Below are positions 40,655 through 47,495 of a stretch of 49,641 nucleotides of DNA, in pieces. The DNA comes from Bacteroidales bacterium (GTDB lineage Bacteria; Bacteroidota; Bacteroidia; Bacteroidales; WCHB1-69), in the NCBI GenBank assembly GCA_017438945.1, contig JAFRUI010000007.1, positions 1 through 49,641 of the forward strand, given 5' to 3'. Numbering within the stretch: position 1 is the first letter of the stretch; each line of letters begins with the position of its first letter. The notes under the pieces were generated by a model. The model saw only the letters and a program-made list of their open reading frames with translations. It was not told the DNA's origin and made no database searches. A program made the position numbers and the translations under genes.

Positions 40655-41053
40655 TTAACTGATGAAACAAACTACTTCCCCGCCGACATTTTGGGCTTTG
40701 GCTTCCTTGTCGGTCATCATGCCGTGGGATGTGGAGATGATGGCAATGCCGAGGCCGTTCAATACGGACGGTAACTCCTTAACGCCAACGTATTTACGAA
40801 GACCGGGGCGGCTCACGCGCTTAATCTCGCTGATGGCGGACTGTTTGGTTGCAGGATGGTATTTCAAAGCGATCTTGATCGTTTTGGGCATGTTTTCATC
40901 CTCGAATTTATAGTTCAAGATATAACCTTTGTCGAAAAGGATTTTGGTTATAGCTTTCTTCTCGTTGGAAGCGGGAATTTCGACCACTTCGTGATGCGCG
41001 CGGATGGCGTTTCTCAAACGAGTTAAATAATCTGAAATGGGATCGGTATTCAT
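40655..41053 (-). CDS. rpsH: 30S ribosomal protein S8
   Basis: 132 residues with NTDPISDYLTRLRNAIRAHH at the N-terminus and ISTSHGMMTDKEAKAQNVGG near the end, both diagnostic of S8. It binds 16S rRNA in the central domain. In E. coli S8 represses the spc operon by binding its mRNA near rplE; I see no clear copy of that site here. Confidence 0.97.
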   Translation of the reverse strand: MNTDPISDYLTRLRNAIRAHHEVVEIPASNEKKAITKILFDKGYILNYKFEDENMPKTIKIALKYHPATKQSAISEIKRVSRPGLRKYVGVKELPSVLNGLGIAIISTSHGMMTDKEAKAQNVGGEVVCFIS

Positions 41054-41076
41054 AATTTAATCTTCTTCATTTAGGT

Positions 41077-41376
41077 TTACCAACTTGCTTTTTTTACTCC
41101 GGGAATCTTGCCTGCGAGTGCCAACTCTCTGAAGTCGATACGGGAGAGGCCGAATTGGCGCATATAGCCTTTCGGACGTCCGCTCAGCTTGCAGCGGTTA
41201 TGCATGCGGATCGGGTTAGAGTTCGGGGGTAATTTCTGAAGTGCGATATCGGCAGCTTTTTTTGCTTCGTAATCATCGCCTTTCATGATTTTCTTCAGTT
41301 CCGCGCGTTTGGCGGCGTATTTAGCGACCATTTTCGCTCTTTTGATTTCTCTTGCTTTTAAAGATTCTTTTGCCAT
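41077..41376 (-). CDS. rpsN: 30S ribosomal protein S14, zinc-free type
   Basis: 99 residues, ending [18 protein letters not shown] ... [20 protein letters not shown]. Only one cysteine is present, so it lacks the two CxxC pairs of the zinc-ribbon form and belongs to the long zinc-independent class. It sits in the 30S head and helps tRNA positioning. The 24-base gap to rpsH is the usual order. Confidence 0.96.
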   Translation of the reverse strand: MAKESLKAREIKRAKMVAKYAAKRAELKKIMKGDDYEAKKAADIALQKLPPNSNPIRMHNRCKLSGRPKGYMRQFGLSRIDFRELALAGKIPGVKKASW

Positions 41377-41382
41377 GATTAC

Positions 41383-41937
41383 TTACTTTTGGTTTTTGAA
41401 GGGTAAGCCGAATTCTTTCAACAGGGCCAGACATTCTTTGTCGTTGTGAGCGGTGGTCACAAACGTGATGTCCATACCATTGATTTTCAAAACTTTGTCG
41501 ATATCAATTTCGGGGAAGATAATCTGTTCGGGAATACCGAGCGTATAGTTACCGCGTCCGTCGAAACCTTTGTCGCTGATGCCGCGGAAGTCACGGATAC
41601 GGGGGATGGAGACCGTGATGAGACGGTCGAGGAATTCATACATGCGGTCGCCGTGAAGGGTCACGCGCACGCCAATGGGCATACCCTTTCTCAACTTGAA
41701 GTTGGAGATGTCCTTTTTAGACTTTGTGGGCACGGCCTTCTGACCGGCGATGAGGGTCATTTCCTGTACGCCTGCGTCGATGAGTTTCTTGTCGGCGATG
41801 CCGAATTTGCCGAGACCTTGGTTGAGGCAGATCTTGGTGATTCTGGGCACGCGCATCACGGATTTGAATCCGAATTGTTCTTTCAGAGCGGGAAGGACCT
41901 CATTCTGATATTTTTCTTTATATCTCGGTGTGTACAT
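41383..41937 (-). CDS. rplE: 50S ribosomal protein L5
   Basis: 184 residues starting [18 protein letters not shown], with [20 protein letters not shown] and [13 protein letters not shown], typical of L5. It binds 5S rRNA and contacts the P-site tRNA and the 30S head. Its ATG shares one base with the rplX stop (TAATG), so translation is coupled. Confidence 0.97.
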   Translation of the reverse strand: MYTPRYKEKYQNEVLPALKEQFGFKSVMRVPRITKICLNQGLGKFGIADKKLIDAGVQEMTLIAGQKAVPTKSKKDISNFKLRKGMPIGVRVTLHGDRMYEFLDRLITVSIPRIRDFRGISDKGFDGRGNYTLGIPEQIIFPEIDIDKVLKINGMDITFVTTAHNDKECLALLKEFGLPFKNQK

Positions 41938-42251
41938 TACTTGATCTCCTCTCCTGACTTTTTAGAATATCTGACTAATTTACCGTTGTCGTTCAACTTT
42001 CTACCTACGCGGGTAGCGTTTCCTTTAGCGTCAACCACCATGAGGTTGGAGATGTGGATCGGGGCTTCTTTCTTGATGATGCCGCCGTTGGGTGCTGCTG
42101 CAGAGGGTTTGGTGCTTTTGGACACCATGTTGCAGCCCTCCACCAAAGCCTTGTTCTCTTTGGGGAGCACTTCCAGCACTTTACCTTGGGTACCTTTGTA
42201 CTCACCGGTAATCACTTTAACAGTGTCGCCTTTTTTGATTTTCAGTTTCAT
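41937..42251 (-). CDS. rplX: 50S ribosomal protein L24
   Basis: 104 residues from ATG 42249-42251 ([20 protein letters not shown]), the KOW motif that defines L24; a start nine codons upstream at 42278 is possible. It has [19 protein letters not shown] and ends [20 protein letters not shown]. It starts assembly of the 50S subunit by binding the 5' end of 23S rRNA. The choice of start rests on the family N-terminus. Confidence 0.95.
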   Translation of the reverse strand: MKLKIKKGDTVKVITGEYKGTQGKVLEVLPKENKALVEGCNMVSKSTKPSAAAPNGGIIKKEAPIHISNLMVVDAKGNATRVGRKLNDNGKLVRYSKKSGEEIK

Positions 42252-42319
42252 TTCTTTTTTTGCTTTAATGTTTGTCAATTGGTCTTTGTCAATTGTATTA
42301 ATAATGTTTATTGACTTGA

Positions 42320-42688
42320 TTATAACACTTCGGGGGCCAAAGAGACAATTTTCATGAACTGTTTCTCACGAAGCTCACGGGCCACGGGTCCGAAGATACG
42401 GGTGCCGCGCAACTCATCGGTGGCGGTCAGCAGGACCACGGCGTTGTCATCGAACTTGATGTAGGAACCGTCGTTTCTGCGGACGTGACGTTTGGTGCGG
42501 ACGACCACTGCTTTTGACACGGTGCCGGCTTTGACCTGGCCGGAGGGGATGGCACTCTTGATGGCGACCACGATTTTGTCGCCCACGCGTGCATAGCGTT
42601 TCTTGGTGCCGCCCAATACGCGGATACAGAGCACTTCCTTCGCGCCGCTGTTATCTGCAACTGCTAATCTTGATTCTTGCTGTATCAT
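42320..42688 (-). CDS. rplN: 50S ribosomal protein L14
   Basis: 122 residues, [20 protein letters not shown] and ending [20 protein letters not shown], typical of L14. It forms part of the subunit interface and binds L19 and 16S rRNA. It would be the first gene of the spc operon in E. coli; here it continues directly from rpsQ after only four bases. Confidence 0.97.
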   Translation of the reverse strand: MIQQESRLAVADNSGAKEVLCIRVLGGTKKRYARVGDKIVVAIKSAIPSGQVKAGTVSKAVVVRTKRHVRRNDGSYIKFDDNAVVLLTATDELRGTRIFGPVARELREKQFMKIVSLAPEVL

Positions 42689-42692
42689 AATG

Positions 42693-42947
42693 TTATTTAG
42701 CCTTTTCTACGATTTCAATTAAACGCCAGCATTTGTTCTTTGACAAAGGTCTGGTTTCCATAATTCTCACTCTGTCACCGATACGGCACTCGTTTTTCTC
42801 GTCGTGTGCCATGAATTTGGTGGAACGTTTCAGGAACTTACCGTAAATGGGGTGTTTCATCTTGCGTTCGACCTTGATGACGATAGACTTGTCCATCTTG
42901 TCGCTCACGACAATGCCTTCTCTCACTTTTCTGTTATTTCTTTCCAT
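42693..42947 (-). CDS. rpsQ: 30S ribosomal protein S17
   Basis: 84 residues with [20 protein letters not shown] and [20 protein letters not shown], typical of S17, an OB-fold protein that binds the 5' domain of 16S rRNA early in assembly. There is an 18-base gap from rpmC. Confidence 0.97.
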   Translation of the reverse strand: MERNNRKVREGIVVSDKMDKSIVIKVERKMKHPIYGKFLKRSTKFMAHDEKNECRIGDRVRIMETRPLSKNKCWRLIEIVEKAK

Positions 42948-42965
42948 AATGTTTCAGTGATAGGG

Positions 42966-43166
42966 TTATTTATTCTCGTTCATTTCGCGTTTGCGCAGTT
43001 CCGTCATGAGGCGGGCGATGTCTCTGCGTTGAGCTTTAATTGACTGGGGATTTTCCAGGGGGGAGATGGCGTGATTCAAGCGCATCGTGACCAGTCTGTC
43101 TTTTTCAGTGGCCAGTCTTTCCCTCAGTTCGGGGGTGGTCAATTCGTTGATTTCTTGTTGTTTCAT
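42966..43166 (-). CDS. rpmC: 50S ribosomal protein L29
   Basis: 66 residues forming two long helices, with LRERLATEKDRLVTMRLNHA and KAQRRDIARLMTELRKREM. L29 lies at the exit of the peptide tunnel. It is preceded by the same strong ribosome site as rplF (AGGAGGAGAA at 43171-43180), adjoining the rplP stop. Confidence 0.96.
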   Translation of the reverse strand: MKQQEINELTTPELRERLATEKDRLVTMRLNHAISPLENPQSIKAQRRDIARLMTELRKREMNENK

Positions 43167-43170
43167 ACTA

Positions 43171-43180
43171 TTCTCCTCCT
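43171..43180 (-). promoter_or_regulatory. Strong Shine-Dalgarno site of rpmC
   Basis: AGGAGGAGAA lies 4 bases before the rpmC ATG and immediately after the rplP stop codon, forming the same 14-mer as before rplF. Confidence 0.75.
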
Positions 43181-43181
43181 A

Positions 43182-43607
43182 TTAAATTTCTTCTGAATAA
43201 TCTCTTCTGACAATGAATTTCGTGTGCACGGGCAGTTTTTGCGCGCCGAGTCTCATAGCCTCGCGGGCTACTTCCAACGGAATGCCGTCGGCTTCGAAAA
43301 GAATGCGACCCGGGCTTACGCGTGCAGCGTAGTATTCGGGGGTACCCTTACCTTTACCCATACGGACACCCAAACCCTTGGCGGTCACGGGGCGGTCGGG
43401 GAAGATTCGGATCCAGAGCTGTCCCTGACGCTTCATCTCACGGGTGATAGCCTGACGGGCAGCCTCAATTTGGCGGGCGGTGATCCAGTACTGGTCCAAC
43501 GTTTTCAGTGCGAAAGAGCCGAATGCGATTTCAGAACCACGCTTGGTGATGCTTTTCATTCTGCCCTTCTGCGGCCTTCTGTATTTGAGCTTTTTCGGTT
43601 GTAACAT
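43182..43607 (-). CDS. rplP: 50S ribosomal protein L16
   Basis: 141 residues, starting [18 protein letters not shown] and with the conserved [19 protein letters not shown] and [21 protein letters not shown]16 lies near the A site and peptidyl-transferase centre. There is a 48-base gap from rpsC. Confidence 0.97.
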   Translation of the reverse strand: MLQPKKLKYRRPQKGRMKSITKRGSEIAFGSFALKTLDQYWITARQIEAARQAITREMKRQGQLWIRIFPDRPVTAKGLGVRMGKGKGTPEYYAARVSPGRILFEADGIPLEVAREAMRLGAQKLPVHTKFIVRRDYSEEI

Positions 43608-43655
43608 TGCTTTTAATGTTTTTGATTATTGATTTACCGGCATCTTGGCGTCGGT

Positions 43656-44411
43656 TTAATTATTGTGATTTCTGTTGTTGTTGCGGTTGCGGTTGTCGCG
43701 GTCTCTGCGCGGTCCGCGGAACATCTTCTTGCCGTTGTTGGACGGGCGTTGTTCCTTGGCGGCCTCGTTGGCGAAGAGGTCACGTTTGCCGTAAACGATG
43801 CCACGGCAGATCCACACTTTCACGCCGATGCAGCCGTAGGTGGTGTGAGCCTCCACGGGAGCGTAGTCGATGTCGGCACGAAGGGTGTGCAACGGGATAC
43901 GGCCATCTTTGAAGTGCTCGGCACGGGCGATTTCAGCACCGCCGAGACGACCGGCCACGGTCACCTTGATGCCCTCGGCTTGGGCACGCATGGTGGCGGA
44001 GATGGCGGTCTTCACCGCTTTCTTGTATGTCACACGACCTTCAATCTGGCGGGCGATGTTCTGCGCCACGAGTTGTGCGTCCAGATCAGGGCGTTTGACT
44101 TCCATGATGTTGATTTGGATCTCCTTGCCGGTGATCACTTTCAGTTCCTCTTTCACGCTGTCAACTTCCGCGCCGCCTTTTCCGATGATGACACCGGGAC
44201 GACCAGCGCTGATGGTCACCGTGACGAGTTTCAAGGTTCTTTCAATGTAGATTTTCGAAATGCCGGCTTTTGAGAACTTAGCATTCAAATACTTTCTAAT
44301 TTTGTCATCTTCGACGATTTTACCGGCGAAATTTTTGCCGCCGTACCAATTAGAGTCCCAGCCTCTCACAATTCCGAGGCGCAAGCCGATAGGATTAACT
44401 TTTTGACCCAT
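43656..44411 (-). CDS. rpsC: 30S ribosomal protein S3 with Asn/Arg-rich tail
   Basis: 251 residues. The KH domain contains [20 protein letters not shown] and the second domain starts [20 protein letters not shown], diagnostic of S3. S3 lines the mRNA entry tunnel together with S4 and S5 and helps to unwind mRNA. The last ~20 residues (after [11 protein letters not shown]) are almost only Asn and Arg, a low-complexity extension beyond the core family. Confidence 0.97.
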   Translation of the reverse strand: MGQKVNPIGLRLGIVRGWDSNWYGGKNFAGKIVEDDKIRKYLNAKFSKAGISKIYIERTLKLVTVTISAGRPGVIIGKGGAEVDSVKEELKVITGKEIQINIMEVKRPDLDAQLVAQNIARQIEGRVTYKKAVKTAISATMRAQAEGIKVTVAGRLGGAEIARAEHFKDGRIPLHTLRADIDYAPVEAHTTYGCIGVKVWICRGIVYGKRDLFANEAAKEQRPSNNGKKMFRGPRRDRDNRNRNNNRNHNN

Positions 44412-44422
44412 ACTTTACTTTA

Positions 44423-44860
44423 TTATTTTTGTGATTCTTCAATATTTGTCACCTGTACATTCTCTTCGTTTCTGTCGCCGAGAATCAACGTAACATGGTT
44501 GGAACGCTTGCGGATGCGGGCTGCACGGCCTTGGGGGGCGGTGCGGATACGCTTGAGCATTCTGCCTCCGTCAACCATGATGGTCTTGACGTATAAATCG
44601 GCGTCCTCGAGGCGCTTGTCCTCGTTCTTCACCTGCCAGTTGGCAACAGCCGACTTCAACAGTTTCAGTAATTTTTCAGATGCCTCTCTGTGAGAGTACT
44701 TCAACACATTCATAGCGTAATCTACGTTCTTGCCACGAATGACGTTGGCCATGATTCTGGTCTTGCGCGGTGAGGTCGGATTATCCACTAATCGGGCCAC
44801 GTACACCGTTTTCATTGCTTCTTTACGCGCATTTGCCGCGTTTTTCTGTTTTACACTCAT
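44423..44860 (-). CDS. rplV: 50S ribosomal protein L22
   Basis: 145 residues with TVYVARLVDNPTSPRKTRIM and ANVIRGKNVDYAMNVLKYS, typical of L22, whose loop reaches into the peptide tunnel. It is the first gene of this operon: the promoter lies about 95 bases upstream and the normally preceding rpsS and rplB are absent. The start is at MSVKQKNAANARKEAMK. Confidence 0.96.
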   Translation of the reverse strand: MSVKQKNAANARKEAMKTVYVARLVDNPTSPRKTRIMANVIRGKNVDYAMNVLKYSHREASEKLLKLLKSAVANWQVKNEDKRLEDADLYVKTIMVDGGRMLKRIRTAPQGRAARIRKRSNHVTLILGDRNEENVQVTNIEESQK

Positions 44861-44955
44861 TGTTATTTTTGTCTTTTATTACTTTATATTTTTCTGATAT
44901 TCAGATGTTTAACTACTTGATAGATACCTTTTTTACGTACATTATCAAATTGGCG

Positions 44956-44964
44956 GCAAAAATA
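44956..44964 (-). promoter_or_regulatory. -7 box of the ribosomal protein operon
   Basis: The minus strand reads TATTTTTGC, with TTG upstream at a suitable distance. The leader before rplV is about 90 bases, long enough for an autoregulatory structure, although none is obvious. Confidence 0.65.
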
Positions 44965-45041
44965 GTCTTTTTTTGCATACAATCAATAGCTTACGAATTT
45001 TTTTTTCAACAACTCGGCGAAGTTATCAACAGTCGGCGAAT

Positions 45042-45060
45042 TTTGCGAATTTTGCGAATT
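45042..45060 (+). repeat. Short inverted repeat, left of the GxxExxY gene
   Basis: CGGCGAATTTTGCGAATT occurs here, and its reverse complement (AATTCGCAAAATTCGCCG) at about 45786-45803 on the other side of the GxxExxY gene. Additional partial copies (GCGAATT) surround both. Confidence 0.75.
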
Positions 45061-45173
45061 TGACTATCGGCGAATTATGCGAATTATGCGAATAATATAC
45101 AATATACAATATATGTGTGTTGGACCCTATTTTGTAAATACAATTCGCTAAATTTGCTTAATTCGCCGACAAA

Positions 45174-45572
45174 CTATTCGCCGACAAATTTGGTTGTGCA
45201 GGGAATTCGCTTGTAATCCAATGAGGTCTTTCCGAAATTAATCAGTAGCCCCAAATCCACACCACTTGCCTTTAAGTAGTTGTACACCTGAGAATGATGC
45301 TCCCCTGCCAAATCAGACACCGCTTTCAATTCTACAATAATTTTTCCATAACAAAAGAAATCCGGAACAAAACGCTTATTTAGTTCAACCCCTTTGTAAT
45401 ACACCTTGAATGTCTTTTCCCGCTCAAAGGGAATACGCCGCCAAAGGAGTTCCTTTTCAAACGCTTCCTGATAAACAGGCTCTGTGAAACCGCACCCTAA
45501 TTCGCTGTGAACAGCCATTGCTGCACCAATAAGACAGTACGATTCTTTTCTGAATAGTATTTTGTCATTCAT
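45174..45572 (-). CDS. GxxExxY protein
   Basis: 132 residues from ATG 45570-45572; the longer frame to 45638 includes the promoter. It has the family motif GCGFTEPVYQEAFEKEL (G-x-x-E-x-x-Y), FKVYYKGVELNKRFVPDF and KIIVELKAVSDLAGEHHSQV, which resembles a PD-(D/E)xK nuclease core (Asp, then E-L-K). The end is LGLLINFGKTSLDYKRI. The molecular role is unknown. The gene is flanked by short inverted repeats and lies at the upstream end of the ribosomal operon. Its stop codon is part of the right-hand repeat sequence (TCGGCGAATAG). Confidence 0.9.
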   Translation of the reverse strand: MNDKILFRKESYCLIGAAMAVHSELGCGFTEPVYQEAFEKELLWRRIPFEREKTFKVYYKGVELNKRFVPDFFCYGKIIVELKAVSDLAGEHHSQVYNYLKASGVDLGLLINFGKTSLDYKRIPCTTKFVGE

Positions 45573-45604
45573 ATTAAAGTGTATTTTGTTTATAATGTTT
45601 GGAA

Positions 45605-45613
45605 GCAAAGATA
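45605..45613 (-). promoter_or_regulatory. -7 box of the GxxExxY gene
   Basis: The minus strand reads TATCTTTGC, 33 bases before the ATG, which supports the shorter start. Confidence 0.6.
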
Positions 45614-45630
45614 TGAAAAACCTATAATAA

Positions 45631-45662
45631 AAAATCACCGAAAGTAAGATTCCGGTGATTTT
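45631..45662 (-). terminator. Intrinsic terminator after the MuiA-family gene
   Basis: On the minus strand AAAATCACCGG pairs with CGGTGATTTT around a short loop and is followed by T-rich sequence. It lies about 145 bases after the stop at 45806. Confidence 0.75.
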
Positions 45663-45785
45663 CTGTGTAGTCTATTGTTTGACAAGTATTTGCTTTTCTA
45701 ACAGAGCATCTGATACCTCAAATTATTAACAATAAACATTTAAAATATTGGCAACGTTTTGCAAAATATACGTGCTAAATTCGCT

Positions 45786-45803
45786 AAATTCGCAAAATTC
45801 GCC
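45786..45803 (-). repeat. Short inverted repeat, right of the GxxExxY gene
   Basis: AATTCGCAAAATTCGCCG is the reverse complement of the copy at about 45042-45060. Upstream of it lie two more GCTAAATTC units. Confidence 0.75.
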
Positions 45804-45805
45804 GT

Positions 45806-47446
45806 TTACCAGGCGATGGTGCGGTCGCTCGGATGCTTTACGCTGTAGGTAACGGTGAACGTGCGTGTTTCGCCGGGATTCAGTTCCACGTCCCAAGTCA
45901 CCACGCCGATGTCCGTCTTGTCGTAGGTGGCCTTCGGTGTGACTGTAATATCTTTCACTTCGATGTCCTTGTCGTTGGAAATCGGGTACTGCTCCTTCAG
46001 GGTCAGCTTCGCCGCCTTGCTTTGGTTGTTCTTGACGGTGATCAGATACGATTGCGTGACGGTGGTGCTGTTGCCCACGTGCTTGGTGCTGCAGAAGTCT
46101 TTCTGTTTCTCCCGTTTCACGCTGATGCGCGGGTCGGTGGTGAGGGTCAGCGAAATCTGGCTCTCCGTGTCGTTCGGGCGCAGGCGCGTACGTCCCACGA
46201 ACGTGTTGTTGAACGTCACCGTGGCCTCGCCGGGCAGCAGGTTGTACTTTTCGTAATCGGACAGCGTGGCGATGAGGTAGGTTTCGTCCGACAGTTTGGG
46301 AATACTGTAATATTTGAAATCCGCCTTGATGTCGTAGCTCTTCAGGTCGATGAGCTTCTCTTTGCCGTTGCCGGGAATATCGTATGGGACGGCAATGGCG
46401 AAGGACACTTGAATGTCCTGGTCTTCCACTTCCACGAAATCGTTCATCAGGATGGGGGCGGCTGTTTTTTGTGAGGCAATATAACCCATAGATGCGTCAC
46501 TTTCTTCCGCAACAGCATAACTCACGGAATTGCTGGTGCTGGGGGAACGCATTCTCACCCCATCGATAATGGTTTGTGGACGTTGGAATTTCAAGAACCA
46601 AGTGGTGAATACTGGCGCAACGGTAGAACGGTTCGGGGTGGCGTTGGAGAGTGTGAGCTTCACGTTATTCCAGTCGAGGCCAGTGACCTGACGCACCTTC
46701 GCCTTGGACTGCAGCGTGATGGATTTGTCCATCGACGGGATGTTGATGTCGTAGCACGGCACCCACTGTGCTTGGTTGGTGAAATAGGTGATGGTAAAGG
46801 TGGTAGTGATGCTTTCCGGCACGCTCACGGAAAGGCGCAACATGCCGTTGAGCTGCATGTTGTCTGTCTCGTCCTGACTGATTTGGTTCTTCAGCCGATT
46901 GACCGTTTCTTTCAATTTCTCGATCTTCTTGTTGTCTTTGTCGATGCTTTTTTGCAGTTCGGAGGCTTTGGTCCGGTAGAGCTCCATGTTGGCATTGATA
47001 TCGGCGATGGTTACCGTACCATCTTTCTGGCTCATGTTGTTCTGAGTGCCGTCGGTGACCAGCTTGAGCAGCTGTTTATGGACTTCTAACTCGTTCTGAG
47101 CGTCTTTCAGCTGTTCTTTATAGAGGTCAAGGGAGTCTTGCAGTTTCTTGATGTGGGCTGCCTGTTCCCGTGGTGTGAGGTAATCTTGTGAAAATTCAGT
47201 GGCGGATATAAGTACGCCGTTTGCTTTGACTTTCAGACTGTTGATTTCAATATCGGGACTCAGTCCATCAATAATCACCTCCTGACTGCCGCTTTTGAGT
47301 GTGGCGGAGGCGGTATGGGTGAGGGCGGCACCACGCAAATAAACGGTGGCTTCAGTCAGTTTTGCGGAAATCTGTTTCTGAGCCTGCATCGGAATAATGC
47401 AACCGAGGCAAAGGCTAATCAGCACGAATAATCTTTTTGTTGCCAT
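45806..47446 (-). CDS. Mucoidy inhibitor MuiA-family (DUF4139) protein
   Basis: A 546-residue exported protein with signal MATKRLFVLISLCLGCIIPMQAQ. The N-terminal DUF4140 part is SAKLTEATVYLRGAALTHTA followed by LKSGSQEVIIDGLSPDI. A coiled coil of about 110 residues (roughly 100-210) follows. The DUF4139 domain starts ITYFTNQAQWVPCYDINI and ends in a beta-sandwich with VVTWDVELNPGETRTFTVTY. Family members are named after a mucoidy inhibitor; the biochemical role is unknown, possibly an envelope scaffold. It is preceded by a small gap and the repeat-protein gene, and is transcribed leftward towards the GxxExxY gene. Confidence 0.9.
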   Translation of the reverse strand: MATKRLFVLISLCLGCIIPMQAQKQISAKLTEATVYLRGAALTHTASATLKSGSQEVIIDGLSPDIEINSLKVKANGVLISATEFSQDYLTPREQAAHIKKLQDSLDLYKEQLKDAQNELEVHKQLLKLVTDGTQNNMSQKDGTVTIADINANMELYRTKASELQKSIDKDNKKIEKLKETVNRLKNQISQDETDNMQLNGMLRLSVSVPESITTTFTITYFTNQAQWVPCYDINIPSMDKSITLQSKAKVRQVTGLDWNNVKLTLSNATPNRSTVAPVFTTWFLKFQRPQTIIDGVRMRSPSTSNSVSYAVAEESDASMGYIASQKTAAPILMNDFVEVEDQDIQVSFAIAVPYDIPGNGKEKLIDLKSYDIKADFKYYSIPKLSDETYLIATLSDYEKYNLLPGEATVTFNNTFVGRTRLRPNDTESQISLTLTTDPRISVKREKQKDFCSTKHVGNSTTVTQSYLITVKNNQSKAAKLTLKEQYPISNDKDIEVKDITVTPKATYDKTDIGVVTWDVELNPGETRTFTVTYSVKHPSDRTIAW

Positions 47447-47495
47447 ATATATATAAATATTGTAAGGTGAATAGAATGTTTGATTTCAGGAAACG

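Larger units (their letters stand above)
44861..45173. other. Intergenic region upstream of rplV
   Basis: It contains the rplV leader and -7 box (to 44964) and an AT-rich stretch with GCGAATT-type repeats (about 45020-45175). There is no gene in it, and no trace of rpsS or rplB. Confidence 0.75.

Noticed and set aside
41446-42357. 303-residue plus-strand frame opposite rplE and rplX
   Set aside because: It covers two ribosomal protein genes in antisense and has no ribosome site, promoter or domain.
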